A stretch of 64,000 bases of DNA from positions 1 through 64,000 of the forward strand of contig DDWT01000033.1 in NCBI GenBank assembly GCA_002347365.1, read 5' to 3'. The position numbers and the translations under genes were made by a program. Every line of letters begins with the position of its first letter. Position 1 is the first letter of the stretch. Source of the DNA: Actinobacteria bacterium UBA2279. Its GTDB lineage: Bacteria > Actinomycetota > Coriobacteriia > Anaerosomatales > Anaerosomataceae. Under the pieces are notes generated by a model. It saw only the letters and a list, made by a program, of their open reading frames with translations. It was not told where the DNA came from and did not search any database. Shown here piece by piece: positions 42,470 to 51,428 of the stretch.

Positions 42470-43663
42470 ATGTTCTCGAAGCAGACGGTCAAAGACGTCG
42501 ATGTCCGGGGCAAGCGCGTGCTGGTCCGTGTGGACTTCAACGTACCGCTGAGCGAAGGGTCCGTCACCGATGACACGCGCGTGCGCGCGGCGCTACCCAC
42601 ACTGCGCTACCTGGTGGACCACGGAGCCCGCGTCATCGTGATCAGCCATCTCGGCAGGCCGAAGGGTGAGCGTGATCCGCAGTACAGTCTCCGGCCCGTC
42701 CGTCGGGTGCTCCAACGCCTGATCGGACGCAACGTCGTGTTCGTCGACGATATCGTCGGGCCTGAGGCACGCGAGGCAGTGGATCGCATGATCGACGGCG
42801 AGATCCTGATGCTGGAAAACGTGCGGTTCCATCCCGGCGAGAAGACCAACGACCCGGAATTCGCCAAGGCGCTCGCCTCACTCGCGGATATCTACGTCAA
42901 CGATGCTTTCGGCGCCGCACATCGTGCTCACGCGTCCACCGTTGGGGTCGCGGGCTATCTGCCAGCGGTTGCCGGCCTGCTGCTGTCGCGTGAGATCCAG
43001 ACACTGACGGACATGCTGACCGCCCCCGAGCACCCGTTCGTCGCGATCCTCGGGGGCTCGAAAGTCTCGGAGAAGATCGGCGTCATCGATCGTCTGCTGG
43101 AATGTGTCGACACGCTGATCATCGGTGGCGGGATGTGTTTCACGCTCCTGGTCGCCAAAGGCGTGAGTGTCGGCAAGTCGCTTGTCGAGCCCGATTGGGT
43201 CGAGCCTGCCAAGGCGATGCTGCAAAAAGCGCTGGATCGCGATGTCGAGCTGTTGTTGCCCGTTGACTTCGTGGTTGCCGACGCGATCGTCGAGGATGCC
43301 GAGACCACCATAGTGGGTCGCGAGGAGATCAAGCCCGACATGATGGGACTTGATATCGGTCCGACGACGATAGAGCTCTTCAAGGGCGCGATCGCTGACG
43401 CGAAGACGGTGTTTTGGAACGGTCCCATGGGCGTGTTCGAGTTGACGCCGTTCGAAGCGGGTACGCGCGAAGTGGCGCTGGCCGTGGCACGCAACAACCG
43501 CGCGGTCTCGATCATTGGTGGAGGCGATTCGGTCGCAGCTCTCAAGAAGTTCGATCTTGAGGAGCGCGTCACGTTCGTCTCCACCGGCGGCGGTGCTTCC
43601 ATGAAGCTACTCGAGGGCACGACGCTACCCGGCGTCGAGGCGCTCGCCGACAAGAACAGCTGA
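42470..43663 (+). CDS. pgk: Phosphoglycerate kinase
   Basis: 397 residues, full length. VRVDFNVPLSEG, ISHLGRPKGERDP, LENVRFHPGEKTNDPEFAK, the substrate Arg/His region, ILGGSKVSEKIGVID, FWNGPMGVFE and SIIGGGDSVAAL are all canonical. It makes ATP from 1,3-bisphosphoglycerate. AGGAAAGG lies upstream. Confidence 0.97.
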   Translation: MFSKQTVKDVDVRGKRVLVRVDFNVPLSEGSVTDDTRVRAALPTLRYLVDHGARVIVISHLGRPKGERDPQYSLRPVRRVLQRLIGRNVVFVDDIVGPEAREAVDRMIDGEILMLENVRFHPGEKTNDPEFAKALASLADIYVNDAFGAAHRAHASTVGVAGYLPAVAGLLLSREIQTLTDMLTAPEHPFVAILGGSKVSEKIGVIDRLLECVDTLIIGGGMCFTLLVAKGVSVGKSLVEPDWVEPAKAMLQKALDRDVELLLPVDFVVADAIVEDAETTIVGREEIKPDMMGLDIGPTTIELFKGAIADAKTVFWNGPMGVFELTPFEAGTREVALAVARNNRAVSIIGGGDSVAALKKFDLEERVTFVSTGGGASMKLLEGTTLPGVEALADKNS

Positions 43664-43696
43664 TCCGCCAGCGGCGGGAAGTGGAGGGGTTATCAC

Positions 43697-44464
43697 ATGG
43701 AGCGCCGAATGCTCGTTGCCGGCAACTGGAAGATGTACACGACCTCAGGCGAGGGTGTCGTTCTGGTACAGGACCTCGCCGATGCGCTATCTGACTTCGA
43801 CGGGGACGTGGAAGTCGTCGTGGGACCGCCCTTCACGGGACTCAAGTCGGCTTCGACCGTGATCGAGCTGGACCACCTGGACATGGGCCTTGCCGCGCAG
43901 GACTGCCACTGGGAGCCAGAAGGTGCGTTCACGGGTGCGATCGCTCCGCGCATGCTGTCGGAGCTGCGCGTGGACTACGTCATCATCGGACATTCCGAGC
44001 GGCGCGAGTACTTCGGCGAGACGGATGAGACCGTCAACAAGAAAGTGCACGCGGTATTCGAGGCGGGCATGGTACCGATCATGTGTGTTGGCGAGACGCT
44101 GGCCATCCGAGACGATCTCGCCACCGACTCCTTTGTGCGCGGACAGGTCATGGCTGGCGCAGCCGGGCTGACAACGGAGCAGGCAGAGCGTCTCGTTGTC
44201 GCATACGAGCCGATCTGGGCGATCGGTACCGGTCGTACGCCTACGCCGGAATCAGCGAACGACGTCGCGCGGATGATCCGTGCCACGATCGGGGCGATGT
44301 ACGGTCCTCCTGTTGCGCAGAAGGTGCGCGTGCTCTACGGGGGCTCGGTGAAGGCCGAGAACGCCAAGATGTTCTTCACGGAGCCTGACATTGACGGAGG
44401 ACTCGTGGGCGGCGCCGCACTGAAAGCCGACTCGTTCGCAGACATCGTGAGGGCGGCCAGCTAG
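43697..44464 (+). CDS. tpiA: Triosephosphate isomerase
   Basis: 255 residues. AGNWKMYTT (catalytic Lys), IIGHSERREYFGET (catalytic His), VVAYEPIWAIGTGRTPT (catalytic Glu and the flexible loop 6), and LYGGSVKAENA (phosphate loop). GGAGGGG precedes the ATG. The next gene starts at the base after its stop codon. Confidence 0.97.
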   Translation: MERRMLVAGNWKMYTTSGEGVVLVQDLADALSDFDGDVEVVVGPPFTGLKSASTVIELDHLDMGLAAQDCHWEPEGAFTGAIAPRMLSELRVDYVIIGHSERREYFGETDETVNKKVHAVFEAGMVPIMCVGETLAIRDDLATDSFVRGQVMAGAAGLTTEQAERLVVAYEPIWAIGTGRTPTPESANDVARMIRATIGAMYGPPVAQKVRVLYGGSVKAENAKMFFTEPDIDGGLVGGAALKADSFADIVRAAS

Positions 44465-46000
44465 ATGCCTGGAGGCCCTGTCGCGCTCATCATCCTTGAC
44501 GGCTTCGGACTTCGCTCGGAGGAGTCGGGCAATGCGGTGCGCCTGGCCCATACGCCGAACCTGGATCGACTGTTCGCCGAGTATCCTTGGGCGCCGGTCA
44601 AAGCCTCGGGTCTCGCCGTCGGCCTTCCCGAGGGTCAGATGGGCAACTCCGAGGTGGGCCACCTCAACATCGGTGCCGGACGTATCGTCTATCAGGAACT
44701 GACGCGTATCTGCAAGGCGATCGAAGACGGCTCGCTGGTGCACAACCAGGTGCTCGTCAGAGCCATGGACGAGGCTATCGCTGATGCGAAGGCGATCCAC
44801 TTCATGGGGCTTCTGTCTGACGGTGGAGTGCACAGTCACCAGGACCATCTGTACGCCCTCGTGCGAATGGCCGCCGATCGGGGTGCACGCGAGATCTACG
44901 TACACGCGTTTCTCGACGGCAGGGATGTGCCGCCCATGAGCGGACTGGACTTCGTGGAGAAGCTCCAGCATGTCTTGGATGACGTGGGAGTCGGGCGCAT
45001 CGCGACCGTCATGGGTCGTTACTACGCCATGGACAGGGACAACCGCTGGGAGCGTGTGGAGCGCGCGTGGCGGGCGATCGTCCTTGGAGAGGGCATTGGG
45101 ACCGATAGTGCCGCGGACGCGGTGCGATCGTCGTATGCCGGTGCAGTCACCGACGAGTTTGTCGTCCCTTCGGTTGTCATGGACAAGGGTGCACCGGTCG
45201 GGAGCGTCGCTGACGGCGATGCAGTCATCTTCTTCAACTTCCGTCCGGATCGCGCCCGGGAGATCACTCGGGCGCTGGTCGATCCGGCATTCGAAGCGTT
45301 TGTCCGCCCTGTCTTCCCACGCTTGCACTTCGTGTGTTTGACCGAGTACGACCCCACGATCCCCGCCCAGGTGGCGTTTCCCAAAGACCTGCCGTGCTGT
45401 GTGCTCGCCGATGTGTTGGCGGAGGCAGGTCTGCGACAACTGCATATCGCCGAGACGGAGAAGTACGCACATGTGACGTTCTTCCTCAACGGGGGCGCCG
45501 AACCGCCGAAGCCTGGAGAAGAGCGGGTACTCGTGCCTAGCCCCAAGGTCTCGACCTACGACCTTCAACCGGAAATGAGTGAGCCTGAGGTCACCGCACG
45601 CCTTGTCGAGGCGATCGAGCATGATCGTGCGGACTTCTACGTCGTGAACTTCGCGAACTGTGACATGGTGGGCCACACGGGTGTACTTACCGCCGCCGTC
45701 AAAGCGGTCGAAGCGGTCGATGACGGCGTAGGCCGGGTCGTTGCTGCCATTCTCGCGAAGGGCGGCTCGGCGCTGGTGACCGCCGATCACGGCAACGCGG
45801 AGAAGATGCTGGAGTCAGACGGGACCGGACCTTTCACCGCGCACACTGTAGACGATGTTCCGCTCTTGGCGATCGCTGAGGGCGTCACGGGCGTGCGAGC
45901 CGGGGGAGTGCTGGCGGACATCGCTCCGAGCGTCCTCGATCTCCTGGGAATCATTCAGCCGAAGGAATGGACAGGCAGCTCGTTACTGGAACACAGGTGA
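44465..46000 (+). CDS. gpmI: 2,3-bisphosphoglycerate-independent phosphoglycerate mutase
   Basis: 511 residues, alkaline-phosphatase superfamily with two Mn ions. LIILDGFGLR, the phospho-serine in GQMGNSEVGHLNIGAG, FLDGRDVPPMSG, ATVMGRYYAMDRDNRW, FFNFRPDRAREIT, NFANCDMVGHTG and VTADHGNAEKM. The ATG directly abuts the tpiA stop, so translation is coupled. Confidence 0.97.
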   Translation: MPGGPVALIILDGFGLRSEESGNAVRLAHTPNLDRLFAEYPWAPVKASGLAVGLPEGQMGNSEVGHLNIGAGRIVYQELTRICKAIEDGSLVHNQVLVRAMDEAIADAKAIHFMGLLSDGGVHSHQDHLYALVRMAADRGAREIYVHAFLDGRDVPPMSGLDFVEKLQHVLDDVGVGRIATVMGRYYAMDRDNRWERVERAWRAIVLGEGIGTDSAADAVRSSYAGAVTDEFVVPSVVMDKGAPVGSVADGDAVIFFNFRPDRAREITRALVDPAFEAFVRPVFPRLHFVCLTEYDPTIPAQVAFPKDLPCCVLADVLAEAGLRQLHIAETEKYAHVTFFLNGGAEPPKPGEERVLVPSPKVSTYDLQPEMSEPEVTARLVEAIEHDRADFYVVNFANCDMVGHTGVLTAAVKAVEAVDDGVGRVVAAILAKGGSALVTADHGNAEKMLESDGTGPFTAHTVDDVPLLAIAEGVTGVRAGGVLADIAPSVLDLLGIIQPKEWTGSSLLEHR

Positions 46001-46019
46001 GCCGTCCTCGAACGGGCGC

Positions 46020-46048
46020 TTGAGCCAGTCGCCTCGCCGCGCTATACT
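46020..46048 (+). promoter_or_regulatory. secG promoter
   Basis: TTGAGC (46020-46025), 17-nt spacer, TATACT (46043-46048): a good housekeeping sigma promoter about 60 nt before the secG start. Confidence 0.7.
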
Positions 46049-46116
46049 CGGACGGCTTGTATCCCGGGTAGCGGGAGACAACCGTACACCGATCGTGCTG
46101 GATGGAGAGGTATCTC

Positions 46117-46359
46117 GTGAACGCTCTTGTATATGTGGTCATCGGAATCCACGTAATATGCTCTTTTGGGCTCATAATATTCGTTCTTCTGCATTCTGGG
46201 AAAGGCACCGGGCTCTCATCGATGCTCGGCGGAGCGATGCCCACGACCGGAAGCGGTACGGGCATCATCGAGAAGAACCTGGATCGCATCACGATCGCCT
46301 TCGCCGCAGGCTACGCACTGTCTGCGCTGATTCTCGTCATGACGTACAGGGCTGCCTGA
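46117..46359 (+). CDS. secG: Protein translocase subunit SecG
   Basis: 80 residues with two membrane helices (~3-24 and ~56-76) and the SecG loop LLHSGKGTGLSSMLGG between them. It assists the SecYE channel. GTG 46117 is preferred because GGAGAGG ends 6 nt upstream; ATG 46102 has no ribosome binding site. It follows the glycolysis genes as in many Gram-positives. Confidence 0.92.
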   Translation: MNALVYVVIGIHVICSFGLIIFVLLHSGKGTGLSSMLGGAMPTTGSGTGIIEKNLDRITIAFAAGYALSALILVMTYRAA

Positions 46360-46393
46360 TAAGCGGTTCTGGTCCTACCTGAGCAATGCCTAG

Positions 46394-46416
46394 ACGCCCG
46401 CCTTGGCGGGCGTTTT
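46394..46416 (+). terminator. Rho-independent terminator of secG
   Basis: ACGCCCGCC-TT-GGCGGGCGT stem-loop with a TTTT run from 46413. The clearest canonical terminator in this half of the window. Confidence 0.85.
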
Positions 46417-46512
46417 GTGTTGTCAGAACAGTCTTCCTCATACCCCCCTAGGCTTGCCATTCGATACACAAAGGCACAAACTCTAATGTCAGGTACGTGT
46501 GCTCGACAGGTA

Positions 46513-46550
46513 GGACCCCGCGGATGCGGGTCCATGACGAGACCGCGGGG
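46513..46550 (+). promoter_or_regulatory. Leader with two mutually exclusive stems before the peptide transporter
   Basis: GGACCC (46513-46518) can pair with GGGTCC (46528-46533). Alternatively CCCCGCGG (46516-46523) can pair with CCGCGGGG (46543-46550). The two stems share bases and cannot form together. They lie 86 nt before the substrate-binding protein start, in a 276-nt gap where I see no gene. Confidence 0.35.
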
Positions 46551-46635
46551 AGGGATGAAGGCACGGATCTGTTGGATTGCTCAACCAAGTAACACCGACA
46601 CAAGCAAGGCACCGATTCCGGAGGGAGGCTGAACA

Positions 46636-48297
46636 TTGTCTAGACGAGTTCGTTCGATCATGGCACTGACCCTCGCGCTGGCACTTCTCGTGTCCGTCAT
46701 GGGACTGGGAGGCTGCAAGAAGGCTGACGAGGACACTGGTGGTTCTACTGAGCCTACCGGCGACATGCAGATGGGCGGAACGTTCAACTTCTACATCGCT
46801 GAGCCTGCGTTCATCGACCCCTACAATCTTCAGGAATCCGAGGGCACGCAGGTCGGCCAGGCAGTATTCGATAGCCTGGTAGCGTTCGACCCGTTGACCA
46901 GTGAGGTCGTGCCCGCTGCGGCTGAGAGCTGGGAAGCGAACGACGATGCGAGCGTATGGACGTTCCATCTGGTACCGGGCGCCAAGTTCCACGATGGCAC
47001 CCCTGTAACGGCCGCTGACTTCAAGTACGCCTGGGAGCGCATTTGCGCCCCGGCCAACGAGTCTGAGGTCTCCTACCATCTTGCAGTCGTCAAGGGCTTT
47101 GACGAGATGCAGGATGAGACCGCCACAGAGCTGAGCGGTGTCAAAGCAGTCGATGACGACACTCTTGAGGTCACGCTGCAGTACCCGTTTGCCGACTTCG
47201 CATATGTCGTCGGTCACCCGGCCCTGGCGCCTGTACCCATGGCTGCCGTTGAGGCTGATTCGGCCGCATTCTCTGAGAAGCCGATCGGCAACGGCCCGTT
47301 CATGATGGCGGAGCCGTGGAATCACGATCAGTACATCAAGCTGGTCAAGTTCGATGACTACTACGGCGATGAGCCGTACGTCGATGGCATCGACTTCAAG
47401 ATCTTCACCGACCAGGACACCGCGTTCCTCGAGTTCCAGGCCGGCAATGTCGACTTTGTGCCGATCCCCACTGGTCAGATCCAGTCAACGGTAGACCAGT
47501 ACGGTGAGAGCCCCGACGGTTACACCGTCAACCCCGGCGAGCAGGTCTCGCTCGGTGGCGAGCAGGCTATCTACTACCTGCTCATGAACAACATCGATCC
47601 GGTCCTCAAAGACGTCAAGGTTCGCGAAGCGATCTCCCTGGCCATCAACCGCCAGGCGATCTGCGACACCGTCTTCGAGGGTACACGCGTACCTGCATCG
47701 AGCATCGTTCCTCCGGGAATCGTCGGTCAGACTGAAGGCGATTGGCAGTATGCCAAGTACGACGTCGAGGAAGCCAAGAAGATCCTCGCCGACGCCGGCT
47801 ATGCTGATGGTGCTGGCCTTCCTTCGATCAAGCTCGAGTACAACACCGGCTCCGGTCACGAGGACATCCTCCAGCTCGTCCAGAACGACCTGAAGGCTGT
47901 CGGCATCGAGTCCGAACTGGTCGGCACCGAGTGGGCGCAGTATCTCGACAAGTTGAGTGAGAAGACGTACCAGGTTGGTCGACTCGGCTGGATCGCCGAC
48001 TACCCGATCATGGACAACTTCCTGTATCCGCTCTTCCTGTCCACGAGTGCTGACAACTACTCGAACTTCTCCGACTCCGCTGTGGATTCCAAGCTGTCGG
48101 AAGCCCGTCAGACCACTGACGAGGCCGACCGTCTCGCGCTGTATCAGGAGATCTCGAAGACCATTGGCGATCAGGCCTCGGTCGTCCCGATGTTCTACTA
48201 CCGCCACACCCGCGTTGCTTCTGACCGGGTCAATGACGGCATCTTCAGCCCGAACGGTCTGTTCTACTTCGACAAGGTCTGGTTGAGCCAGGACTAG
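46636..48297 (+). CDS. Peptide ABC transporter substrate-binding lipoprotein (family 5)
   Basis: 553 residues. A lipoprotein signal with lipobox GLGGC (Cys27), then the family 5 (DppA/OppA) fold: GGTFNFYIAEPAFIDPYN, WTFHLVPGAKFHDGTPVTAADFKYAWERI, a KPIGNGPFMM-type segment, VKVREAISLAINRQAICDTVF, and KILADAGYADG. It captures peptides outside the membrane for the permease encoded downstream. TTG start with GGAGGG ~9 nt upstream; the first ATG is eight codons later and would cut the signal peptide. Confidence 0.92.
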   Translation: MSRRVRSIMALTLALALLVSVMGLGGCKKADEDTGGSTEPTGDMQMGGTFNFYIAEPAFIDPYNLQESEGTQVGQAVFDSLVAFDPLTSEVVPAAAESWEANDDASVWTFHLVPGAKFHDGTPVTAADFKYAWERICAPANESEVSYHLAVVKGFDEMQDETATELSGVKAVDDDTLEVTLQYPFADFAYVVGHPALAPVPMAAVEADSAAFSEKPIGNGPFMMAEPWNHDQYIKLVKFDDYYGDEPYVDGIDFKIFTDQDTAFLEFQAGNVDFVPIPTGQIQSTVDQYGESPDGYTVNPGEQVSLGGEQAIYYLLMNNIDPVLKDVKVREAISLAINRQAICDTVFEGTRVPASSIVPPGIVGQTEGDWQYAKYDVEEAKKILADAGYADGAGLPSIKLEYNTGSGHEDILQLVQNDLKAVGIESELVGTEWAQYLDKLSEKTYQVGRLGWIADYPIMDNFLYPLFLSTSADNYSNFSDSAVDSKLSEARQTTDEADRLALYQEISKTIGDQASVVPMFYYRHTRVASDRVNDGIFSPNGLFYFDKVWLSQD

Positions 48298-48320
48298 TAT
48301 TCGAAGTGCTTGAGATCAGA

Positions 48321-48354
48321 GGTGCCGGGACGTCCTCCCGGGCGTTCCGGCACC
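48321..48354 (+). terminator. Stem-loop between binding protein and permease genes
   Basis: A 12-bp stem (GGTGCCGGGACG, 48321-48332, with 48343-48354; one G-U) and a 10-nt loop. It is a partial terminator or mRNA stabiliser of the type that lets the binding protein be made in excess over the permease. Confidence 0.6.
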
Positions 48355-48410
48355 GGCTTTACTTCAGAAGTCGCACATCGATCCCCCACCCGTAGAGAAG
48401 CAAGGTTCCT

Positions 48411-49388
48411 ATGCTCAAGTACCTCATCAGACGCGTATTTCAGATGATCCCGGTTTTCCTCGGGGTCACAATGTTATTGTTCGTGCTTCGCGCGCCGGGA
48501 GTTCTGCCCGGAGACCCTGTGAGAATGATCACGGGGGAGCGTGCGATATCGGATACACTTCGGGCCCAGATCGTAGACGAGTATGGTCTCGATCGTCCTC
48601 TGCCCGAGCAGTACGTCATCTACCTTGGCAATCTCGCGAAGGGTGACCTTGGCGACTCGTTCCAGAAGAGCCGTCCGGTCGTAGACATCCTCGCTGACAA
48701 GTTTCCCAACACCGTGAAGCTTGCCTTCGCCGCGATCATCATCGAGATCATCATCGGTGTTTCGGCGGGCATCATATCGGCGGTGAAGCAGTATTCGCTT
48801 GCCGACGTCCTTACGACGCTATCGACGTCGATCCTGGTTGCCATCCCGGTCTTCTGGCTGGGCATGCTACTCCAGTTGTTCTTCGGGATTCTCGTCAAAC
48901 GTTGGACTGGCGGCGCGTTCTTCCTGCCGATCTCGGGAATGACATCCTCCAACTTCCCTGACTGGGCACACATGGTCCTTCCGGCGATCACACTCGCTTC
49001 GGTCTCGACTGCCTACGTTGCCCGTATCATGAGAAGCCAGATGCTCGAGGCGCTTGGACAGGACTACATCAGGACCGCCGAAGCGAAGGGTCTCAGCCGC
49101 CGGGCGGTGATCTGGCGCCATGCGATGAAGAACGCGATGATTCCTGTCGTGACGTTCGTCGGTATCGATCTCGGTGTCATGATGGCCGGTGCGATTCTCA
49201 CGGAGACGATCTTCAACTGGCCCGGCGTCGGCTATGAGATCTTCGTCGCCATTGGCCAGAGAGATTGGCCTGTTGTGATGGGTGGTGTGATCTTCATCGT
49301 GTTCGCCGTCATGATCGTGAACCTCCTTGTGGACCTCAGCTACGCAGTGCTGGATCCGCGGATCAGGTATGGAGGTGCTGCGGAATGA
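48411..49388 (+). CDS. Peptide ABC transporter permease, DppB type
   Basis: 325 residues, six membrane helices. The N-terminus MLKYLIRRVFQMIPVFLGVTMLLFVLR and LVKRWTGGAFFLPISG are usual for DppB. The ATPase-coupling EAA loop reads YIRTAEAKGLSRRAVIWRHAMKNAMIPVVT. Forms the channel with the DppC-like protein, whose start overlaps its stop. Confidence 0.93.
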   Translation: MLKYLIRRVFQMIPVFLGVTMLLFVLRAPGVLPGDPVRMITGERAISDTLRAQIVDEYGLDRPLPEQYVIYLGNLAKGDLGDSFQKSRPVVDILADKFPNTVKLAFAAIIIEIIIGVSAGIISAVKQYSLADVLTTLSTSILVAIPVFWLGMLLQLFFGILVKRWTGGAFFLPISGMTSSNFPDWAHMVLPAITLASVSTAYVARIMRSQMLEALGQDYIRTAEAKGLSRRAVIWRHAMKNAMIPVVTFVGIDLGVMMAGAILTETIFNWPGVGYEIFVAIGQRDWPVVMGGVIFIVFAVMIVNLLVDLSYAVLDPRIRYGGAAE

Positions 49389-50404
49389 GCGATCGCGACG
49401 ATGTGGGCCACGACGCGCACAACCCGCACACGCATGACGAGAGGTCGTACTCGCACGGCGACATACGAGATGTTGCCGGTCACCCCGTCAAGGACCAGAC
49501 TCAGTTGCTACCGGTTCCTCCCACTGAGGACGCTGCAACCGTGGGCGGACGCACACTCTGGGGCGATGCTTGGTATCGCCTGAGGAAGAACAAGCTGGCC
49601 ATCGCTGGCCTCATCTGGGTCGTGTTCGTGATTTCAGTGACACTGAGCGCGGACCTGTGGGTCAAACCCATTTTCGGTGATCCCTTGGCGATGGACACCA
49701 CCCTGGGCGCCAACCTCCAGCCGCCGACCGCAGATCACATCATGGGTACGGACAAGCTCGGTCGCGATGTATTCGCGCGAGTCGTCTATGGCGCACGCAT
49801 CTCGCTGACTGTAGGCGTGATCGCCGTGGCCATATCCGTGGCTATCGGCCTGGTCTTAGGTGCTCTATCCGGCTACTTCGGAGGCTTTGTCGACACGCTT
49901 ATCATGCGAGGGGCGGACGTGTTCTTAGCCTTCCCCTACGTGCTGTTCGCCATCGCGCTGATCGCAGTGCTCGGACCGAGTTACCGGAACGTCTTCATCG
50001 CCATCGGCATCCTCGGCTGGCCATCGATCGCGCGCGTCTTCCGCAGCTCGATTCTGTCAGTTAAAGAGAATGAGTATATAGACGCTGCCCGTGCCATGGG
50101 AGCGGGACACGCGCGGATGATCTTCCGACACATCATGCCGAATGCCGTGGCTCCCATTATCGTCTACGGAACGATGAGCATCGGTGGTGCGATCATCACG
50201 GAGGCCGCACTCAGCTTCCTGGGAATGGGTGTTCAGCCGCCCACGCCGTCATGGGGCCTGATGCTGTCCGAGGCAAGGCCGCTGATGGTCCGCGCCCCGT
50301 GGCTGATGCTGTGGCCTGGCTTCGCAATTCTCACGACCGTGCTCGCGTTCGTCCTGATGGGCGATGGCCTACGGGACGCGCTCGACGTGAAGATGAAGGA
50401 TTAG
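49385..50404 (+). CDS. Peptide ABC transporter permease, DppC type, with His-rich N-terminus
   Basis: 339 residues. Membrane helices start near residue 70 (LRKNKLAIAGLIWVVFVISVTL). ADHIMGTDKLGRDVFARVVYGARISL and the EAA loop YIDAARAMGAGHARMIFRHIMPNAVAPIIV are typical. The ~65-residue cytoplasmic extension before the first helix is longer than usual and has six His plus many Asp in its first 33 residues (e.g. GHDAHNPHTHDE). That could bind metal. The ATG overlaps the dppB-like stop. Confidence 0.92.
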   Translation: MSDRDDVGHDAHNPHTHDERSYSHGDIRDVAGHPVKDQTQLLPVPPTEDAATVGGRTLWGDAWYRLRKNKLAIAGLIWVVFVISVTLSADLWVKPIFGDPLAMDTTLGANLQPPTADHIMGTDKLGRDVFARVVYGARISLTVGVIAVAISVAIGLVLGALSGYFGGFVDTLIMRGADVFLAFPYVLFAIALIAVLGPSYRNVFIAIGILGWPSIARVFRSSILSVKENEYIDAARAMGAGHARMIFRHIMPNAVAPIIVYGTMSIGGAIITEAALSFLGMGVQPPTPSWGLMLSEARPLMVRAPWLMLWPGFAILTTVLAFVLMGDGLRDALDVKMKD

Positions 50405-50408
50405 TGGT

Positions 50409-51428
50409 ATGTCGACGCTCCTCGAAGTACGCAATCTCAAAACATACTTCAATACACGCGACGGCGTCGTAAAGGCCGTTGACGGAGTCAACTTCAACCT
50501 CGAGGCGGGCAAGACGCTTGCTGTCGTCGGTGAGTCGGGTTCCGGAAAATCGGTCACAGCTCTTTCGATCATGCGGCTCATCCCTGAGTCGACCGGAGTG
50601 ATCGGCGCCGACAGCGACATATTGTTCAAAGGCGATAGCGTCCTGCACATGGATGATGCAGGGGTTCGCGCGATTCGCGGGGACCGCATCGCGATGATCT
50701 TCCAGGACCCCATGACATCGCTCAACCCGGTGTATCGGGTCGGTCGCCAGATCGGCGAGCCCCTCGTTCTACACAAGGGTTTCAAGAAGAAGGAAGCCGA
50801 AGAGCGAGCCATCGAGCTACTCGACATGGTCGGCATCCCGCATGCGCGTGATCGGGTGCGTGACTATCCGCACCAGTTCTCGGGTGGCATGCGCCAGCGT
50901 GCAATGATCGCCATGGCGCTGTCATGCGATCCCGACATCCTCATCGCGGACGAGCCGACGACCGCCCTGGATGTGACGATTCAGGCACAGATCCTCGAGC
51001 TCATGATCGCGCTGCAGAAGCGGACCGGCACGGCGATCATCATGATCACTCACGACCTCGGCGTGGTTGCGGACATGGCCAACGACGTCATGGTCATGTA
51101 TGCGGGCAAGCAGGTGGAATACGGTACGGCCGAAGACATCTTCTATCGGCCGCTCCATCCGTACACGTGGGGTCTGCTGGAGAGTCTGCCGCGGCACGAC
51201 GTCTTGGACAAGGGCATCTTGATACCGATCACGGGACAGCCGCCGAGTCTCATCAATGTTCCCACCGGGTGTGCGTTCCATCCGCGGTGTCCGTACGTCA
51301 AAGACGTGTGTCGTACGACGGTCCCGACGCTGAAGACGATCGAGGACGGTCACAGATCGGCATGTCTGTTTTCGGATGATCCGTCTTTCCGGCGCGACCA
51401 AGTCTCGCCGTCCGGGGAGGTGGCCTGA
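50409..51428 (+). CDS. Peptide ABC transporter ATP-binding protein, DppD type
   Basis: 339 residues. Walker A VGESGSGKSVTALS, FQDPMTSLNPVYRVG, signature HQFSGGMRQRAMIAMAL, Walker B ILIADEPTTALD, H-loop ITHDLG. The C-terminal oligopeptide domain has the Cys motif CAFHPRCPYVKDVC that binds a [4Fe-4S] cluster in some DppD proteins. Works as a dimer with the next gene product. Confidence 0.94.
   Translation: MSTLLEVRNLKTYFNTRDGVVKAVDGVNFNLEAGKTLAVVGESGSGKSVTALSIMRLIPESTGVIGADSDILFKGDSVLHMDDAGVRAIRGDRIAMIFQDPMTSLNPVYRVGRQIGEPLVLHKGFKKKEAEERAIELLDMVGIPHARDRVRDYPHQFSGGMRQRAMIAMALSCDPDILIADEPTTALDVTIQAQILELMIALQKRTGTAIIMITHDLGVVADMANDVMVMYAGKQVEYGTAEDIFYRPLHPYTWGLLESLPRHDVLDKGILIPITGQPPSLINVPTGCAFHPRCPYVKDVCRTTVPTLKTIEDGHRSACLFSDDPSFRRDQVSPSGEVA

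Noticed and set aside
46441..46450. TACCCCCCTA as a third CsoR/CstR-type operator
   Set aside because: Only a half-site; the GGGGTAT arm is absent.
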